From Hygrocybe punicea (Eukaryota > Basidiomycota > Agaricomycetes > Agaricales > Hygrophoraceae): DNA of 64,000 nt. Both the position numbers and the translations under genes were made by a program. Below are positions 34,442 through 46,400 of this stretch, piece after piece (position 1 is the first letter of the stretch; each line of letters begins with the position of its first letter). Location of the stretch: NCBI GenBank assembly GCA_963556145.1, contig OY744467.1, positions 5,332,001 through 5,396,000 on the forward strand, in the 5' to 3' direction. Under the pieces are notes generated by a model, which was given only the letters and a program-made list of their open reading frames with translations, was not told where the DNA came from and searched no databases.

Positions 34442-37400
34442 TTGGTGGTGCTCTCGGCCAGCCTGGCCGCGATGTGGCTGCTGTGAACCCTGGGTATGTA
34501 ATCCGTGGAGACGATAATGTGCGTTACCCGCACTGGCGCTGGAACCCGCACCAGTACTCGCACTCGCACTCGCACTTGCACCCGCGCCCAGTCCCGGGGG
34601 GAACAGCGCCCCCCGGTTATACGAACTTCGCTCTTTCCTCCTGTAATGTGTCGGTGCCGGGAAGGGTTCTGGGTATCCTTGGTTGGGACCTGGGTCCGAG
34701 TAGAATATCTTGGGCCGCCACGCCTCCCGTTCGTCCATGATGCAGGAATTCTTGAATTTCTCGACCAGCGCCTCTTTCCCTCTGTACGGTTTAGGGCGTG
34801 GTGATTAATATTGCCAGTGACGATAGCGACGCGAGTTATTAATCAGTCAGTATTAGTAATCATGGCTTGAGTAGTGAAGGGACGACGAAACTGGTAATTA
34901 GCGTAACTCATATGCAGAACCTTTTCGCTCGAGAACATGTTCCTATGACACAAAAAAAGAAAAAAAAACACGGTCAGGTTTCCCAGGTGTGGTAAATCGG
35001 GGGGAAGTTCTGTCACTTGGAAAAGTTCACTGACCACTTCATGTCCAACCTTGCTCTCGCAAACGTCAACAGGTCCTGCACGTATATGAAATTCACAAAC
35101 GCATATCCAACATTGCAACCTGCCAGTGGTCAGCGCCAACCAAAGCACCAAAGCACAAAAAAACAAGTGCCAGTAAGCTCGCCAGCCAACCCGAAAAAAC
35201 ATCCCCGCCCGCAAAAACCACCACCGTGTGGCCAAAAAAAAAAAAACTTTGAAAGACACACACTCACCATTCTGGAAGTCCATCCGCAGATACAAAAAAT
35301 CAATCTTCCTCGGACTAACTTTCCCGATATACGCGATCAAGTCCTTGTCGCTCATCTTATTCGGGATATTCTTGATCATCACCGTCGTCCGCGTATCTTG
35401 CCCATCTTCGATTCGTGCCAGGTTCAGCTGATTCCGTTCGGATGGCTGCAAGTCGTGCACAGAGACTTCGTGGTCCCGGTCCCGGTCACGGTCGTGGTCA
35501 CAACCACGATCACGATCTTGGTCACGTCCGATGGTTCCGAGCCCTCCTGGAGAATGCAAGATATCCGGACCAGGTACCAAGTAAGTCGGATGCGGGGAAG
35601 GAGAGGTAGGGGAATACATATTGGTGTGGAAGTGATGGGACTGCGGGTGGTACACCCCCTGCTCTGTCTGCGTGTACGACGCACTTGAATCCTGCGGCCT
35701 GCTAGTGCAAGCTTGAGCGTGCTGGAGCGTGTAATGGTGAGGGTGCAAGAGAGTCTCATGTTGCGGTGCTGGGTGGTGCGTATGGTGGTGTTGGAAATGT
35801 TGTGGTTGCGGTTGTTGTAGTTGTTGCGGAGGTGGTAGTGATGGTGCTGATGGTGGTTGGACTGGACGGGGGTAATACAACCCCTGAGCACTGACGTTTG
35901 GGTACCAATAATCCTGCAACGGCGCAACGGCGACTCCCGGCACAGCGTGGGCACCCATCGTCATAGGCGTGCCAGTGACCTGGCCCAGACGCTCCAACGC
36001 CCAGTTCCTACCCATGCCCATGATGCCCACTCCAGGGTTAACTTGAAACTGCGGATCGTACTCGCCATACCCAACGAATCCAGCGGACGGCGAGGACGGT
36101 GAGAGGGGAAAATGCAGCGATGACGACGATTGGGGTAGCGGTGGTGGAGGCGGAGGCGGTGACTGGTAGTACGAGGATGACAGCGCAGCGGCGGAGATGG
36201 GGTTATAATACGGCATCGCACTCCTCCCCGCCGCTAAATCGTGTCCAGACACCGGGCTCAAGCAAGGGAAGTAGTACTGTGGTTGTTGCTGAGGGGCATA
36301 CGAGTGCACATGGGATCCCGGAGGCAAATCAGCCTCGTCGAACCCCATCCACCCCTCCTCCTCAGTATCACCCCCTGTTTCCCCTTCACCGACGCCCCCA
36401 CCCCCACCACCCCCACCACTGGCGGCGTCGAGGTTAACAACATCGATGCTAAGGCTCCTTCTTTCCGCCTTGCTATGAATGTCTGTCACGGACTTCCCGA
36501 CGGCATCAAAGAAAAGCTGGTTCGAGGATCGACGGCCATGTGCATCGTGAAGCTGGGAAGGGCCGTGGATGGCGCTGGTATACGAGGGGGACCAAGGGGC
36601 AAAGTCATTGGAGTAAAACGCTTCCGACCCGGCGTGGTGCTTGCCGTTGGCGATAGTATTAGAAGAGGCAGGGACCAGAACATGGGCTGGGAAAACAGTG
36701 GAAGGCGACTCGCCATTCCCTGCGCTGACACTCCGCGGACGTACTCTCCCTGCGATATCACTACGGGACGGTGATGTGTCCGGGCACGCTAGCAGTCGAT
36801 TTTCCTCACCGATACACCCAGGGTCCTGGTGAAAAACCTCACCCGCAGGGCCAGCTTGTCGCCTTGGAAATGGTATAAAATTCTGCGTGGTGGTGGGGCT
36901 ACAAGTGGCGTGTGTAGGCTGGACGTCGTCGTCGTGAATCGGATCTTTATGGTCTTGATCGAAATCATGATCGTTGCCACAGTCATCAGGCTGTTCCTCA
37001 GGTTGCCCATACAGCCGTAGCTTGACCCCGAAGATCATCTGGCCGTTCAACAAGTCGTACGCGTTCCTCGCATCTCTCACATCGTAAAACTCCACATAAA
37101 ATACCTGCCGCTGCTGTTATCAAAGCGTGGCGACGAAAAGACAGTCAGTGGAAGAAAAAGAAAGTCAGTAACATTTACTTTTTGGAAGGAAACTACACAC
37201 TGACCTTGCCATTGCCATATGCGGTCTCGTCCAAAGTCTTGAGTGAACTCAAGTCGCCAAAGGCCGCCAAGATGCTCTTCAAGTTCGCCACCTCGAGCTT
37301 CCTTCCGCTGGGATTATGGCTCGTTTCCCCCTTGGAACCGACCGCCGGTATGCTGTCGTTAGCATGGGGGCCCGCAGGGGAACTGGATCCCGAGAGCGCG

Positions 37401-38483
37401 CTCGACCCATTCTCGACAACAGCAATGAAAAAGCTTGCGTTTGTTTTGTCCACGAACGGTGATTTTCCTATCAGCTGTGGAGGGCAGAAAATAGGTAGGA
37501 TTATTTTATTCCGCAAGGGAGAAAATAAAATAAAATAAAGTCAGCGTTTCCTCTTATTCAAAAGCAAGGAAGAACGATTCTTTTTACTAACCTCTTCAAG
37601 TTCCGCAACATGGACAAACCTGCACTTGAACGCCCCTTCCTCCTGCTCCTGCCCATCCAAGCCCTCTACGGTGGCACCGCCGACACTTCTCCCAACTACC
37701 GCTCTGAACAGACGTTCTCCTGCGTCTCCGGCGTTGGCAGCCTCGAGGACCTTTGCAGCGTCCCTGATATCGAAGAAGGCAATGATGACGGCGCGGTGAG
37801 ATTCTTGGAAGCGGATGAATATTCCTTTGATGTGGTCTTGGTCTCGGTCAGGATGGGGGACGATGCTAGTGGGTTGGTGTTGTTCGTGGTGGGCCTGTGA
37901 TGATTCTGGGGCGTCGCAACCTGGGTGGTTCTGCTGGGAGGACTGGATGAGAGAAGACGAGGGAGCAATGAGAGCAGTAAAAGCGCGTTTTATTGCCTCG
38001 GTATCCGCATTCCTGGGAACATGATGAACCTGTTTCAGTAGGTCGAAATAATGTCAGATTATCAGTTTTTCAGACAAGTAAGAATGGAAAACACACAATT
38101 ACAAACCGACTCTGCGGCGCGGTGCCACTACCGAGTACCTGTCCGGAGTCTCCTACTGCTGAGTTGCCGATGTCGCCGCTGGTATCCGGATCGTTCTCTG
38201 TGCTAGCGGTGGTCTGGATGCTGGACGAAGGGGTGAGCGGGGGCGTGAGGGGGGCTGAGGCGCGGTGGCGGCGTTTGATTTTCTGGAGCTGCGTTGTCTT
38301 GACTGGAGTGGGAATGAACGAGCTGAGTGGTGTGGTGAGATCCTGTGCGCCGGCAGGGTGTTCGCCGCTTGACGGGCAGCCGTTTGGGGTGCGAGGGACG
38401 GGATCATGGTCCTGAGTCGCAGCGAAGGCGTGACATTGAGTCGGTGCTTCAGGGAGGGGGTTGTCGATGGAGCTATGAGACAT
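34217..38483 (-). CDS. mei2-like: Mei2-like RNA-binding protein
   Basis: Minus-strand gene starting at ATG 38483 (MSHSSIDNPLPEAPT), with exons approximately 38483-38108, 38029-37593, 37478-37204, 37106-35268, 35121-35033, 34938-34892 and 34781-34217. RRM1: starts VHHVPRNADTEAIKRAF and ends KCRFVHVAELEE. RRM2: LEVANLKSILAAFGDL through FYVEFYDVRDARNAYDLLNG to GVKLRLYGQ. A long low-complexity Pro/Gln/His/Tyr region follows. The C-terminal RRM3 is the Mei2 hallmark: TTVMIKNIPNKMSDKDL, IDFLYLRMDF, CNVGYAFVNFIYVQDLL, SYANYQGKEALVEKFKNS. The tail is Ser/Ala- and Gln-rich (poly-CTG tract 34411-34450). Known role: in fission yeast Mei2 promotes entry into meiosis by sequestering the mRNA-elimination machinery. 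Function here is inferred. Alternative upstream starts to about 38834 are open. Exact intron ends between RRM1 and RRM2 are by eye. Confidence 0.9.
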
Positions 38484-40221
38484 GAGAGCGGGCGGGGTCG
38501 ATGGCTTGTGTAGATTATGGCGGGGAGCGTCGATGAGATGTGGTTGGATGGGACCCGAGTGCGGGGGAAGCCTTTGGAGAAGAAAAGAAACGTGGAGTGA
38601 GATATAGTATAGCGGAATTTGGAATATAGGGCATCGCCTCACCAGAAATTCGGAAGAGACGGGGAATGTTGTAGACGCGGAGGGTGAGGCCGTGTCTTGT
38701 GGGATTTTCCAAGAAGGGTAGCAGGTGGTGTGGGGGAATGAGGGAGGGCGGGCGACATGAAATTTGGCGGGGGGACAAGGAGGAAGAGGAGGAAGGGGTT
38801 GGGTTGGGAAAGTAAAATAGATATATGCGGACAAATTGGAGAAAGAGAAGAGATTCGAAACGAGAGCGATCGACTTCTTGGGGGGGAAGCCATTAAGTAC
38901 AGGCTTAATTAAATAAAAGAGTCAGATACGAGTAGGGGGGAAAAAGGAAGGGGAAAGCTGTAATAAAGAAAAAAAGCGGATCTGAAATTGCTTGCTTGTT
39001 GCCAGGAGAACAGGGAGTGATTCGCAATTGCAAAACGGAAGAAAAGCTTGGAGGGAAGCGTCGAGTGACGACAAAAGAATCAAGCCGAACAAGGTATCCA
39101 CAGACAGACGACAGGTCCAGCCCTGGTGCTGTGAAAGCGTCTAACGCTGGGCGATGCGGAAACCGGCGGAGAGGTCATACGGTGAGACAAAAAAAAAAAC
39201 ATCATATTGAGGGAATTGTCGGGAGAAGAATGCACAGCCCTTGTGGTGGTTAGCGCCGGTACTGGAATTTGCTTGCATTTATAACGGGAGAGGAGGGGGC
39301 GAGGAGGACGTTGTGCAGGGTGATGGGGACGGGGAGAGGGTTCTGATAAAGGTGGAATTGGGCTGCCAAAAGAGCTTTGTCGTAAGTTGGCACTTCTCAC
39401 GGTAAAGAAAATGCAGCACGCGGGTGCAATATATAAAGGGGAGCTAAACACCGAATCAACGGACTCACCGATTGGATGTACGAATCCATGTCCGTCTTCG
39501 ATGCGATGGGGAATATTCATGCAGACTGGAATTCTACACCCTGAGTTTGTCTACCAGGTCTGTACGTACACTGCCCCGGCGATAATATTTAAAATAATAA
39601 TCGCGAATTCACCGCGGATGGGGAGGGGGTAAGTATGCGGGACCCCGAAATATTGCGGATTGATTGATTGTACGACCAGTCGATATATTCAGGATACGTA
39701 TGATACGGCGTGTTCAGTCGATATTCCGAAGATACAGCGACTGTTCTACAGCACCTGAAATGGCTCGGTCCCCAGGTACATGACCTCGCCGGGCCTGGTT
39801 ATCAGCACCCGTCCGACGTCGGTCCGATGTGCCAATGGGGTCCCTGAGCTGGGTACACACAGACCCACAGACACCTACTGCACGAGTCACCCTTTTTTGT
39901 GTCGCGACAGCAAAGAAAGTATCAAACACGACTTGCCTTGGCTTGACATCTGCCCCCAGGGCTGAGAACCGCTACTCCTTGTTCGGCCATCACCAGACCA
40001 CATCACCGGATTTGCCTCGCTGCGCTGTCCTGTTTTCCTGAATCTCGTTTTCCCATCCAATGCCGAAATCAAAACAACACATTATTGACAACAGGAATTC
40101 ATCGAGTAAAATTTTCATTTATCCGAATAGTCGCGGCCACCAAACTCTAAATCCAGCGACTCCCCGATCACAGATCCGCGCTCTTCTCACGCCACTTCTT
40201 CTCTCTCCCAACCAACTTGAA
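38484..40221. promoter_or_regulatory. divergent promoter region, 1.7 kb
   Basis: Lies between the minus-strand Mei2-like gene and the plus-strand bS6m gene, so it should hold both promoters and the 5' leader of the Mei2-like gene. I see no protein gene; ORFs such as 39080-39520 (-) lack motifs. CT-rich stretches just upstream of 40222 suit a fungal initiation region. No specific operator can be named. Confidence 0.45.
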
Positions 40222-40675
40222 ATGCCGCTATACCAGATCCTTTGCATAACTGCCCATTACAAGGAATACGTCCGTCCCAACCCTCGCTCACCAACATTGT
40301 TTTACTTTCCATTCGCAGAAACACATAAAAGACCTCGTACACCAGTCAGCAATGCACATCATGAACGCCGGCGGCGTCGTCCGCTCTATAAATTCATGGG
40401 GTACCCTCTCCCTCCCGCAACGCATGAAACGACACGGTAGCTACCACACAACCGGCGAGTCCGTACCCACTCTCTCACAACCCCCGTTTTTCCCCCTCAC
40501 CCATCCTCCCAGTTATTGGACACTCCACTTCGACACGGCGCCCCGAACCCTACGTACCCTCAACTCCCTCCTGCGACGCGACCCGCGTGTTATCCGGTGG
40601 ACAACGCTCAACTTGGGCGAAAAAATCGAAGACGTAGTCAGGGCAGGCGAGAAGACAACCAACCGCGATTGGTGA
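40222..40675 (+). CDS. MRP17: mitochondrial ribosomal protein bS6m
   Basis: Three exons (40222-40269, 40319-40458, 40513-40675) give a 116-residue protein with consistent phases. It starts MPLYQILCITAHYKEY and continues with LVHQSAMHIMNAGGVVRSIN, WGTLSLPQRMKRHG, then YWTLHFDTAPRTL and LLRRDPRVIRWTTL. These match the bacterial S6/yeast Mrp17 pattern: the central invariant G-x-x-R-x-(I/W)-x-x-W-G and the RRDPRVIRW strand. Role: small-subunit mitoribosome protein. This gene is too fragmented by introns to stand out as an ORF. It lies only 127 bp upstream of SSL1 on the same strand. The small size matches the family. Confidence 0.93.
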
Positions 40676-40802
40676 CACTTCGATATAATTTATTCTGTGT
40701 ATTGTTATGCTTTGTTTGATTCTCACGGCACTCGAATACAGTAGTAAACAAGAAATATAGAAATACTTTTTACTCCTTCGTAGAAACATCCAATTCTCCA
40801 CA

Positions 40803-42788
40803 ATGCCTCGCCGCCCAGACGCCGATTTCATGGACGTCGACTCGGACTCGGACATTTCTCTCCTCGGTGAAGGAGACTCTTCCCGTGCCAAAGCCAAAGG
40901 TAAGGGCAAAGCAACAGATCGGCGAAAGAAGGACAAGGGGAAAGGGAAAGCCAAAGACGTGAGTCACCCACCCCCGATAATCCTATACATTAACCCCATC
41001 CCCTCTGTCCTCGTTGTGATAAACAGCAAGCATACACATGGGAAGCGTCTTACACACGCTCCTGGGACACCGTGCAAGAAGACGAAGCTGGCAGCCTACA
41101 AGGCGCAGTCGAAGATTGGATGGCACGCGGGCGACGCCGCAGGTGAACCTCCCCCCACCCCCCATCTAAGACCTTGCCCTCAAAACATCTGCATCTGAAC
41201 GCACATCTAGGCTACAAGCCCCGGCAGCAGCCATCCGGCGCACCATCATCCGTCACCTCATCCTCCTCCTCGACCTGTCCGCATCCATGATGGACCGCGA
41301 CATGCGCCCAACCCGATTCGACCTCGCCCTTCAATACGCCCGCGCCTTCATCGCCGAATGGTTCGACCAGAACCCCCTCGGCCAAATCGGCATCGTAGGC
41401 ATGCGAGCTGGGATCGGTGAGCGCATAGGCGAAATGTCAGGTGCGCTTTTGTACATGTATCGCTTTTTTTTTGGTTTTGGTTTTGGTTTTGGTTTGCGCT
41501 GTTGGAGTGTGCTTGCGATGACACGACAAAAGTCAGGTAATCCTCAAGACGTACTCAAAGCTATCGCCGACCGACACAAGCTGGAACCTACGGGCGAACC
41601 CAGCCTGCAGAACGCTATCGAGATGGCCCGCAGCACCATGAGGTAATGTTCACACACCACCTTTCCCAGGACTCGTATCGATGTGACGCCCCCCCCTCCT
41701 CACCTTGTTGCACCCCTCCCCCCCCCAGCCACCTACCCACGCACTCCTCCCGCGAGATCCTCATCATCTTCGGCTCGCTAACAACCTGCGACCCAGGTAA
41801 CATCCACGACACCCTAGACGACTGCGTCCGCACCAGAACCCGCGTCTCCGTCGTCGCACTGGCCGCAGAGATGAAGATATGTCGCGAGCTGTGCGATAGG
41901 ACAGGCGGTGGGTTAGCCACCAATTTTCGTGTTTCCCCCCCACCCCCACCCCCCACATCCCTCTTTTCTTTTTTTTTCTTCTTCTATTGCGAAAATGGCC
42001 ATTCAACTTCCTGCAAGGTAGGTCAATTCGGCGTGGCGATGAACGAAGGTCATTTCAAGGACTTGCTGTTCGAGCTCGTGCCCCCGCCAGCCCAGCGCGC
42101 GGCACAACGATCAGCGGGCACAGGCACAGGCCCAGGCCCAGCCTCGGGCTCTGGCTCTGGCTCGGGTCCCGCAGGTCCAGGTGCCGGTACAGGCAACCCC
42201 GCCGCGGACCTCATGATGATGGGGTTCCCTACACGGCTCCCCGACGCGTCCCCAGCGAGCCTGTGCGTGTGCCACTCGGAGATGAAGAGCGAGGGCTTCT
42301 TGTGCCCGCGGTGCCTCGCCAAGGTGTGCGATGTGCCAACCGACTGCGATATCTGTAGCCTCATGATCGTGAGCTCGCCCCACCTGGCGCGGAGCTACCA
42401 CCACCTGTTCCCTGTGAAACCTTATGATGCCGTGTTAGTGTCTTATTTTTTTTTGCTCTCTCACTCTTACTCTCGGAAAAAAAATCTTTTTTCAATACTC
42501 ATTTTTAAAAAAAAAACTTTTTACCCCCCTCCTCCCCCCCTTTCGACTACGAAACCGGCTCGACGATTATGTCCATGCAGTGCGAGCACGGGAGGCGATT
42601 TGGCGGCGGCAGTGACGTGTCATGCCTGTGCGCGTGTCTTCCCAACGACGGCATCATCCGCATCTACGGGCGAGGGGATCAGTCCAATTGGGCGGTATCG
42701 TTGTCCGGAGTGTCATAACGATTTTTGCACGGAGTGTGATGTATTTGTGCATGACGTTGTTCATTGTTGTCCGGGGTGCGGTAAATAA
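40803..42788 (+). CDS. SSL1: TFIIH core subunit Ssl1/p44
   Basis: Seven exons (40803-40958, 41027-41142, 41211-41440, 41537-41642, 41729-41907, 42022-42433, 42581-42788) total 1407 nt and encode 468 residues. After a Lys/Gly-rich N-terminus comes a von Willebrand A domain with LILLLDLSASMMDRD, then GNPQDVLKAI, SREILIIFGSLTTCDPGNIH and MNEGHFKDLLFE. A zinc module (CVCHSEMKSEGFLCPRC) follows, then HLARSYHHLFPV. The C-terminal RING-like C4C4 domain has CHACARVFP and CPECHNDFCTECDVFVHD. Known role: regulates the XPD/Rad3 helicase within TFIIH for transcription initiation and nucleotide excision repair. A Gly/Ser/Pro/Thr insert (about 42115-42200) is longer than in yeast. The last intron (42434-42580) is unusually long for this gene and rich in T, A and C runs. 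Confidence 0.95.
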
Positions 42789-42815
42789 ATGGTGGTGGTG
42801 GTGGTGGTGGTGGTG
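42787..42815 (+). repeat. (TGG)n microsatellite after the SSL1 stop
   Basis: About nine TGG triplets begin within a few bases of the SSL1 TAA and are therefore in the 3' untranslated region. Confidence 0.9.
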
Positions 42816-43044
42816 GCCACACAGGCCTAGGGTGCATGGGAGCATACTATATAATGAAACATGTTGAATTTATTAGAGAAGTATACTAAGTATTGTTATC
42901 ATCATATTGTTGCACACTATTCAAAGATTATTCAATATTATGATTCAATATTTTGAAACAAAGTACATCACCAGTATTGAATGGTAATGGGTGACTTTCC
43001 GTAATGATTAGTTTATTTTCTGCCATAAAACACCACCTTACCGG

Positions 43045-43191
43045 TGGAGTGGTTGTACCTGACAGATCACGTGACTAGCCCTTAGTCAGTATCACTTCCA
43101 GATGTAGTAGGACAGTTGATCATCGGAGACCATCCCATCCACCACCCAGATCCAGTGAGAGCACCCCAAGAGGTCCCTACAGACTTCTCCA
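43045..43191 (+). repeat. element A left LTR (147 bp)
   Basis: Differs from the right LTR (47655-47801) at only a handful of positions, for example ATCACTT versus AGCACTT, CATCGGAG versus CATCAGAG and AGACTTCTCC versus GGACCTCTCC. Confidence 0.88.
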
Positions 43192-43507
43192 CCTGGTGAT
43201 GAGAGCGTGATTCGAGCCACGCTGCCAGAGGAGACTGCCACATTCCACTCGCACAGAATTTTTTGAGCACAGAACCAGATTTTCGACAACAGAGAACCCC
43301 CCGAGAACCCACCGGCGCAATTCCACACAGCACCCTCATGCAAAACCTAACAAAAAACAGTCTCTGAAGGCCCCAGCATTTCGTCCGTATCCTGCTACAT
43401 GCCCCACGACCACCCTTATGACTCTTCATACTTCCTCACCATTCTGCACAGCCACCACGCAGCCATGTCACCAGCTTCACCCATCAGAAATCCGACCACC
43501 CATGCGC

Positions 43508-43671
43508 TGGAGAGGGGATCTCCGGACCTCAGAGGGAAAGGCTCAAGGGGAGCCGCGGCAGGAAGGGGGAAGCTGGGGAAAACCCTGAGATGAATGACTA
43601 AGCTACTACAGGAAAGGGAATCTACTAGCTAAGGGTCTCCGGGGTCCTAGGGGCTAGCAGCACCTGCTGCA
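43508..43671 (-). repeat. element B 3' LTR (left copy)
   Basis: Direct repeat of 46237-46400; the few differences include CTCCGGAC versus CTCCAGAC and GCCGCGGC versus GCCGTGGC. Confidence 0.88.
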
Positions 43672-43728
43672 GGTACCCCCCTCCACAATGGTGTGCGCCC
43701 TCGCACACATCTCCTGCCTCTGAGAATC

Positions 43729-44640
43729 TCATCCTCCATGAAACTCCACCCAATCATCCACTATCCTCACTATCACTGGTGCTAAGAGCGGTCCTAAAAG
43801 CAGGTCGGGGTTGCCACACAGAGGGTCTACCATCTCCATGAGAACATGTAGCACAATCTTCATGTCTGGGGGAAGAAGCTCCAGGAGGGTGTACCATGAG
43901 TCGATTCCTGGGCCCCATGCAAGCTCTGCTATGGCCCATGAACGATTAATTACAAATGGGAGGGCTGTACCAAGGGTAAGTACTGTCGGTGACTGAACAG
44001 GGCCATATGAAGTCGATACCGAAAAGATCAGCGGGGGTTCATCTTCTGTAGTCTGGGTGCCTGCGTTAGGGATGACCAAGGGTTGACATATGTGATAGGG
44101 TGAGATTTTCCAAGGGTTTTGAAGGGTTTGTTCTTGAATCATTATCTATTGCAGATAGTGATAGAAACTTGGTGGGAATTTTAAAGAGTTATATATTTTC
44201 TAGTTTCTCTCCAAAATTTAGGTCAGATTTCTTCAGTAGTTATTGTGCAGTTCCATTTTCAAAAAGGAGTATTTTTCAAAAACCATAGGGGTTGAAAAAC
44301 ACGGACCCCTATGGTGTTTGAAAAACTCTCCTTTTTAAAAATGGAACTGCACAATAACTACTGAAGAAATCTGACCTAAATTTTGGAGAGAAACTAGAAA
44401 ATATATAACTCTTAGAAATTCCCACCAAGTTTCTATCACTATCTGCAATAGATAATGATTCAAGAACAAACCCTTCAAAACCCTTGGAAAATCTCACCCT
44501 ATCACATATGTCAACCCTTGGTCATCCCTAGCCTGCGTCGATGAGTCATGGGGGTGATGGGACAGGTGGGATAACTTTGGTGGGGGCTAGTTGGCGAGGT
44601 TGTTGTACGGTGGATTAGGGAGAAAGGGTGATCACGTGAC
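43729..44640 (-). pseudogene. unknown ORF in LTR element B, interrupted by a MITE
   Basis: Minus-strand reading to the right of the left LTR gives a folded-looking protein (phrases INRSWAIAELAWGPGID and LLPPDMKIVLHVLMEMVD) that ends VEFHGG-stop at 43729. Its upstream part lies beyond the MITE at 44539-44640 (LSHLSHHPHDSSTQ) and includes a stop. The insertion supplies a spurious ATG and about 27 codons. I do not recognise the family. Confidence 0.45.
44067..44530. mobile_element. 464-bp palindromic MITE with 8-bp TSD (hAT-like)
   Basis: The ends TAGGGATGACCAAGG and its exact complement are flanked by perfect GCCTGCGT repeats (44059-44066 and 44531-44538). The two arms are near-perfect inverted copies running to the middle, with a spacer of only about 20 bases around 44290-44310 (GGGGTTGAAAAACACGGACC). 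The 8-bp duplication indicates a hAT- or KDZ-type transposase; nothing is encoded. Confidence 0.88.
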
Positions 44641-44722
44641 CTTCCCACGGTTGGACCTGGTAGATAGCCCTGTTTGGCAGTTAGAGAGTCTCCAGTTTTA
44701 GTCTCAGAGCCAAGTGATCAGC

Positions 44723-45931
44723 TCAAGGACTCCTTCCGTGTCCAACGACTGGGTTGGAAAACGGGTGATGGGCGTGGCGTTGGGGTAACAGGCGACGGTT
44801 GCGGCGGCGTGTGCTGCTCCATGGTCGAGCACCTGTACATAGATCTGAAAAATCGCGTTTATATATACTAAGTTGAGATACAAAGACGGGGGCCGATGGT
44901 AGCACTTGGGGGGGTGGTATATCACGTTGGGGGGTGCCAGGGTGCATTTGCGAGGTGTTCTGGGGTTTTGTTTGGGTATGGGGTGTCTGTGGGGCCACTT
45001 GTGGCGCATTTTGGGGCGTGTAGGGGGCCTGGGGCATCTCTGTTCGCGTTCGCGGGGCACCCTGGGGCACAACTGGCGCGTGGGGCGTCTCTAGGGCTCT
45101 TTTTGATGCGTTTTGGGGCATGGTTGACACATTTTGGGGTGTCGTTGGACTTCGGGGGCATGGTGTGGGTTTTATCAATGCGTTCTGTGGTGGTAACAGG
45201 GTGTGGGGCGTGTATCGACGCGTCGGCGTTGGTGGTGACATGGTGGTCATGGATGGGTTTGGCTGGGGCATGTTTGTACACCCAGGCGTTGGTGTCCATG
45301 GTTTCTGGGTCAACGGGGGCGGGGCCATATGTTGGGATTGTGGCTGAGGTGCTGGTGGTGCTTCACGGTGCTTCAGGTTCATTGGTGACGTGGCGGCAGC
45401 AGCTGGGCTGGACTGGGGTTCATTTGGGCACGCAGCCACTCGTGTTGGCTGTTTCTGGGGCGACAGTGATGGGTTCGGGCGCTGGGACGGCGTTGGTGAT
45501 GCTTTACAGGGCGTCGTGCACGTTGGTGACATGGCAGTCATGTTGGGCATGATGGACACGCATACGGACAGTGTTGGGGCCTGTGAGATGGTAGATGGGG
45601 TTGCCATTGACATTGTGGGGACTTGGGACACGGTTGGCAGCCTGGGGGATGCGAATGGTGTTGCGCCCATTGTTGGTCGCGCATTTTCTGCCTGTTGTGA
45701 GTCCTGAGCCGTCGATTCAAGGTGCGTACCTTCCGTTGTGCAACGGAGTACCTGTCTTGCCGTCTTTTCCTTCTGTCGTGTCTTTTCCTTCATCCTTTTC
45801 TCTGCATTTTTCTCTTTCTCCTCGCGTTCTGCTGCTAACTGTTTTTGCAGCTCGAGGATCCATGCGTCACGCTCCGCGTGGAGCTCCTTTTTGGTCTTCT
45901 TGATCTTTGGGTTTCATTTTTGGGGTGCCAT
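44723..45931 (-). CDS. Pro/Thr/Gln-rich ORF with N-terminal coiled coil (gag-like?)
   Basis: On the minus strand the ATG at 45931 begins MAPQK, followed at once by a TGA. Then a charged helix reads KKELHAERDAWILELQKQLA through EKNAEKRMKEKTRQKEKT, followed by about 300 residues rich in Pro, Thr, Met and Gln with recurring PQNA and TPHTP phrases, ending at 44723. The 356-codon part from 45793 is uninterrupted. It is the only sizeable ORF of LTR element B. By position it could be a gag-like protein; no zinc knuckle or protease is seen. It may also be a pseudogene because of the early TGA. Confidence 0.4.
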
Positions 45932-46236
45932 GGCATAGTACCGTAGTTGTGTGAGTCATATGAATAGATAGATAAGTAGTCAGGAAAATGAGATAAATCG
46001 AGCGCGCGAAAATCTGAACCAAAGTTGAATGCGAGAAATAGCATGGAACAAAGAGAAACAAAATAAATGAGATGGGCAAGGGAATATTGTGAATTCGGTT
46101 GCGTTTTTGCACTTCGTTTGCGCATCCTGTTGAATTCCTAGAGGCTAGTTTGCTTCAATGTTCAAGTTTGCGTGTTTAGATATTTTTTAGATCTGGTCCT
46201 ACAGGTGCATGGCTCGAATCTCTCTCATCACCACAT

Positions 46237-46400
46237 TGGAGAGGGGATCTCCAGACCTCAGAGGGAAAGGCTCAAGGGGAGCCGTGGCAGGAAGGGGGAA
46301 GCTGGGGAAAACCCTGAGATGAATGACTAAGCTACTACAGGAAAGGGAATCTACTAGCTAAGGGTCTCCAGGGTCCTAGGGGCTAGCAGCACCTGCTGCA
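46237..46400 (-). repeat. element B 5' LTR (right copy)
   Basis: Direct repeat of 43508-43671. On its left side in + coordinates lies the primer-binding-site complement ending CATCACCACAT. Confidence 0.88.

Larger units (their letters stand above)
43508..46400 (-). mobile_element. non-autonomous LTR element B, 2.9 kb, nested in A and inverted
   Basis: Two 164-bp direct repeats (43508-43671 and 46237-46400) start TGGAGAGGGG and end CTGCTGCA on +. The primer-binding site lies inside the right repeat on the minus strand (complement of CTCTCTCATCACCA at about 46220-46233), and a purine tract (GGAGGGGGG, minus strand) adjoins the left repeat. The element is therefore on the minus strand. The tRNA end implied (TCTCATCACCA) is the same as for element A. 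A Pro/Thr-rich minus-strand ORF is present, but no RT or integrase. The flanks (GCGC versus GCAC) give no perfect target duplication. Confidence 0.8.

Noticed and set aside
39080..39520. 146-codon minus-strand ORF upstream of the Mei2-like gene
   Set aside because: No motif, atypical composition, and it lies in the divergent promoter region.
41461..41495. TTTTGG repeats as a telomere-like tract
   Set aside because: Only about four units, inside an SSL1 intron; a simple repeat in a pyrimidine/T-rich intron explains it.
41646..42788. Single 380-codon ORF instead of spliced SSL1 exons
   Set aside because: It reads through two pyrimidine-rich introns; splicing gives the conserved p44 sequence with matching phases.
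46201..46233. tRNA-like sequence GGCTCGAATC...CATCACCA
   Set aside because: No anticodon or D-arm lies upstream and CCA is encoded, which is not usual for eukaryotic tRNA genes; position next to an LTR fits a primer-binding site.
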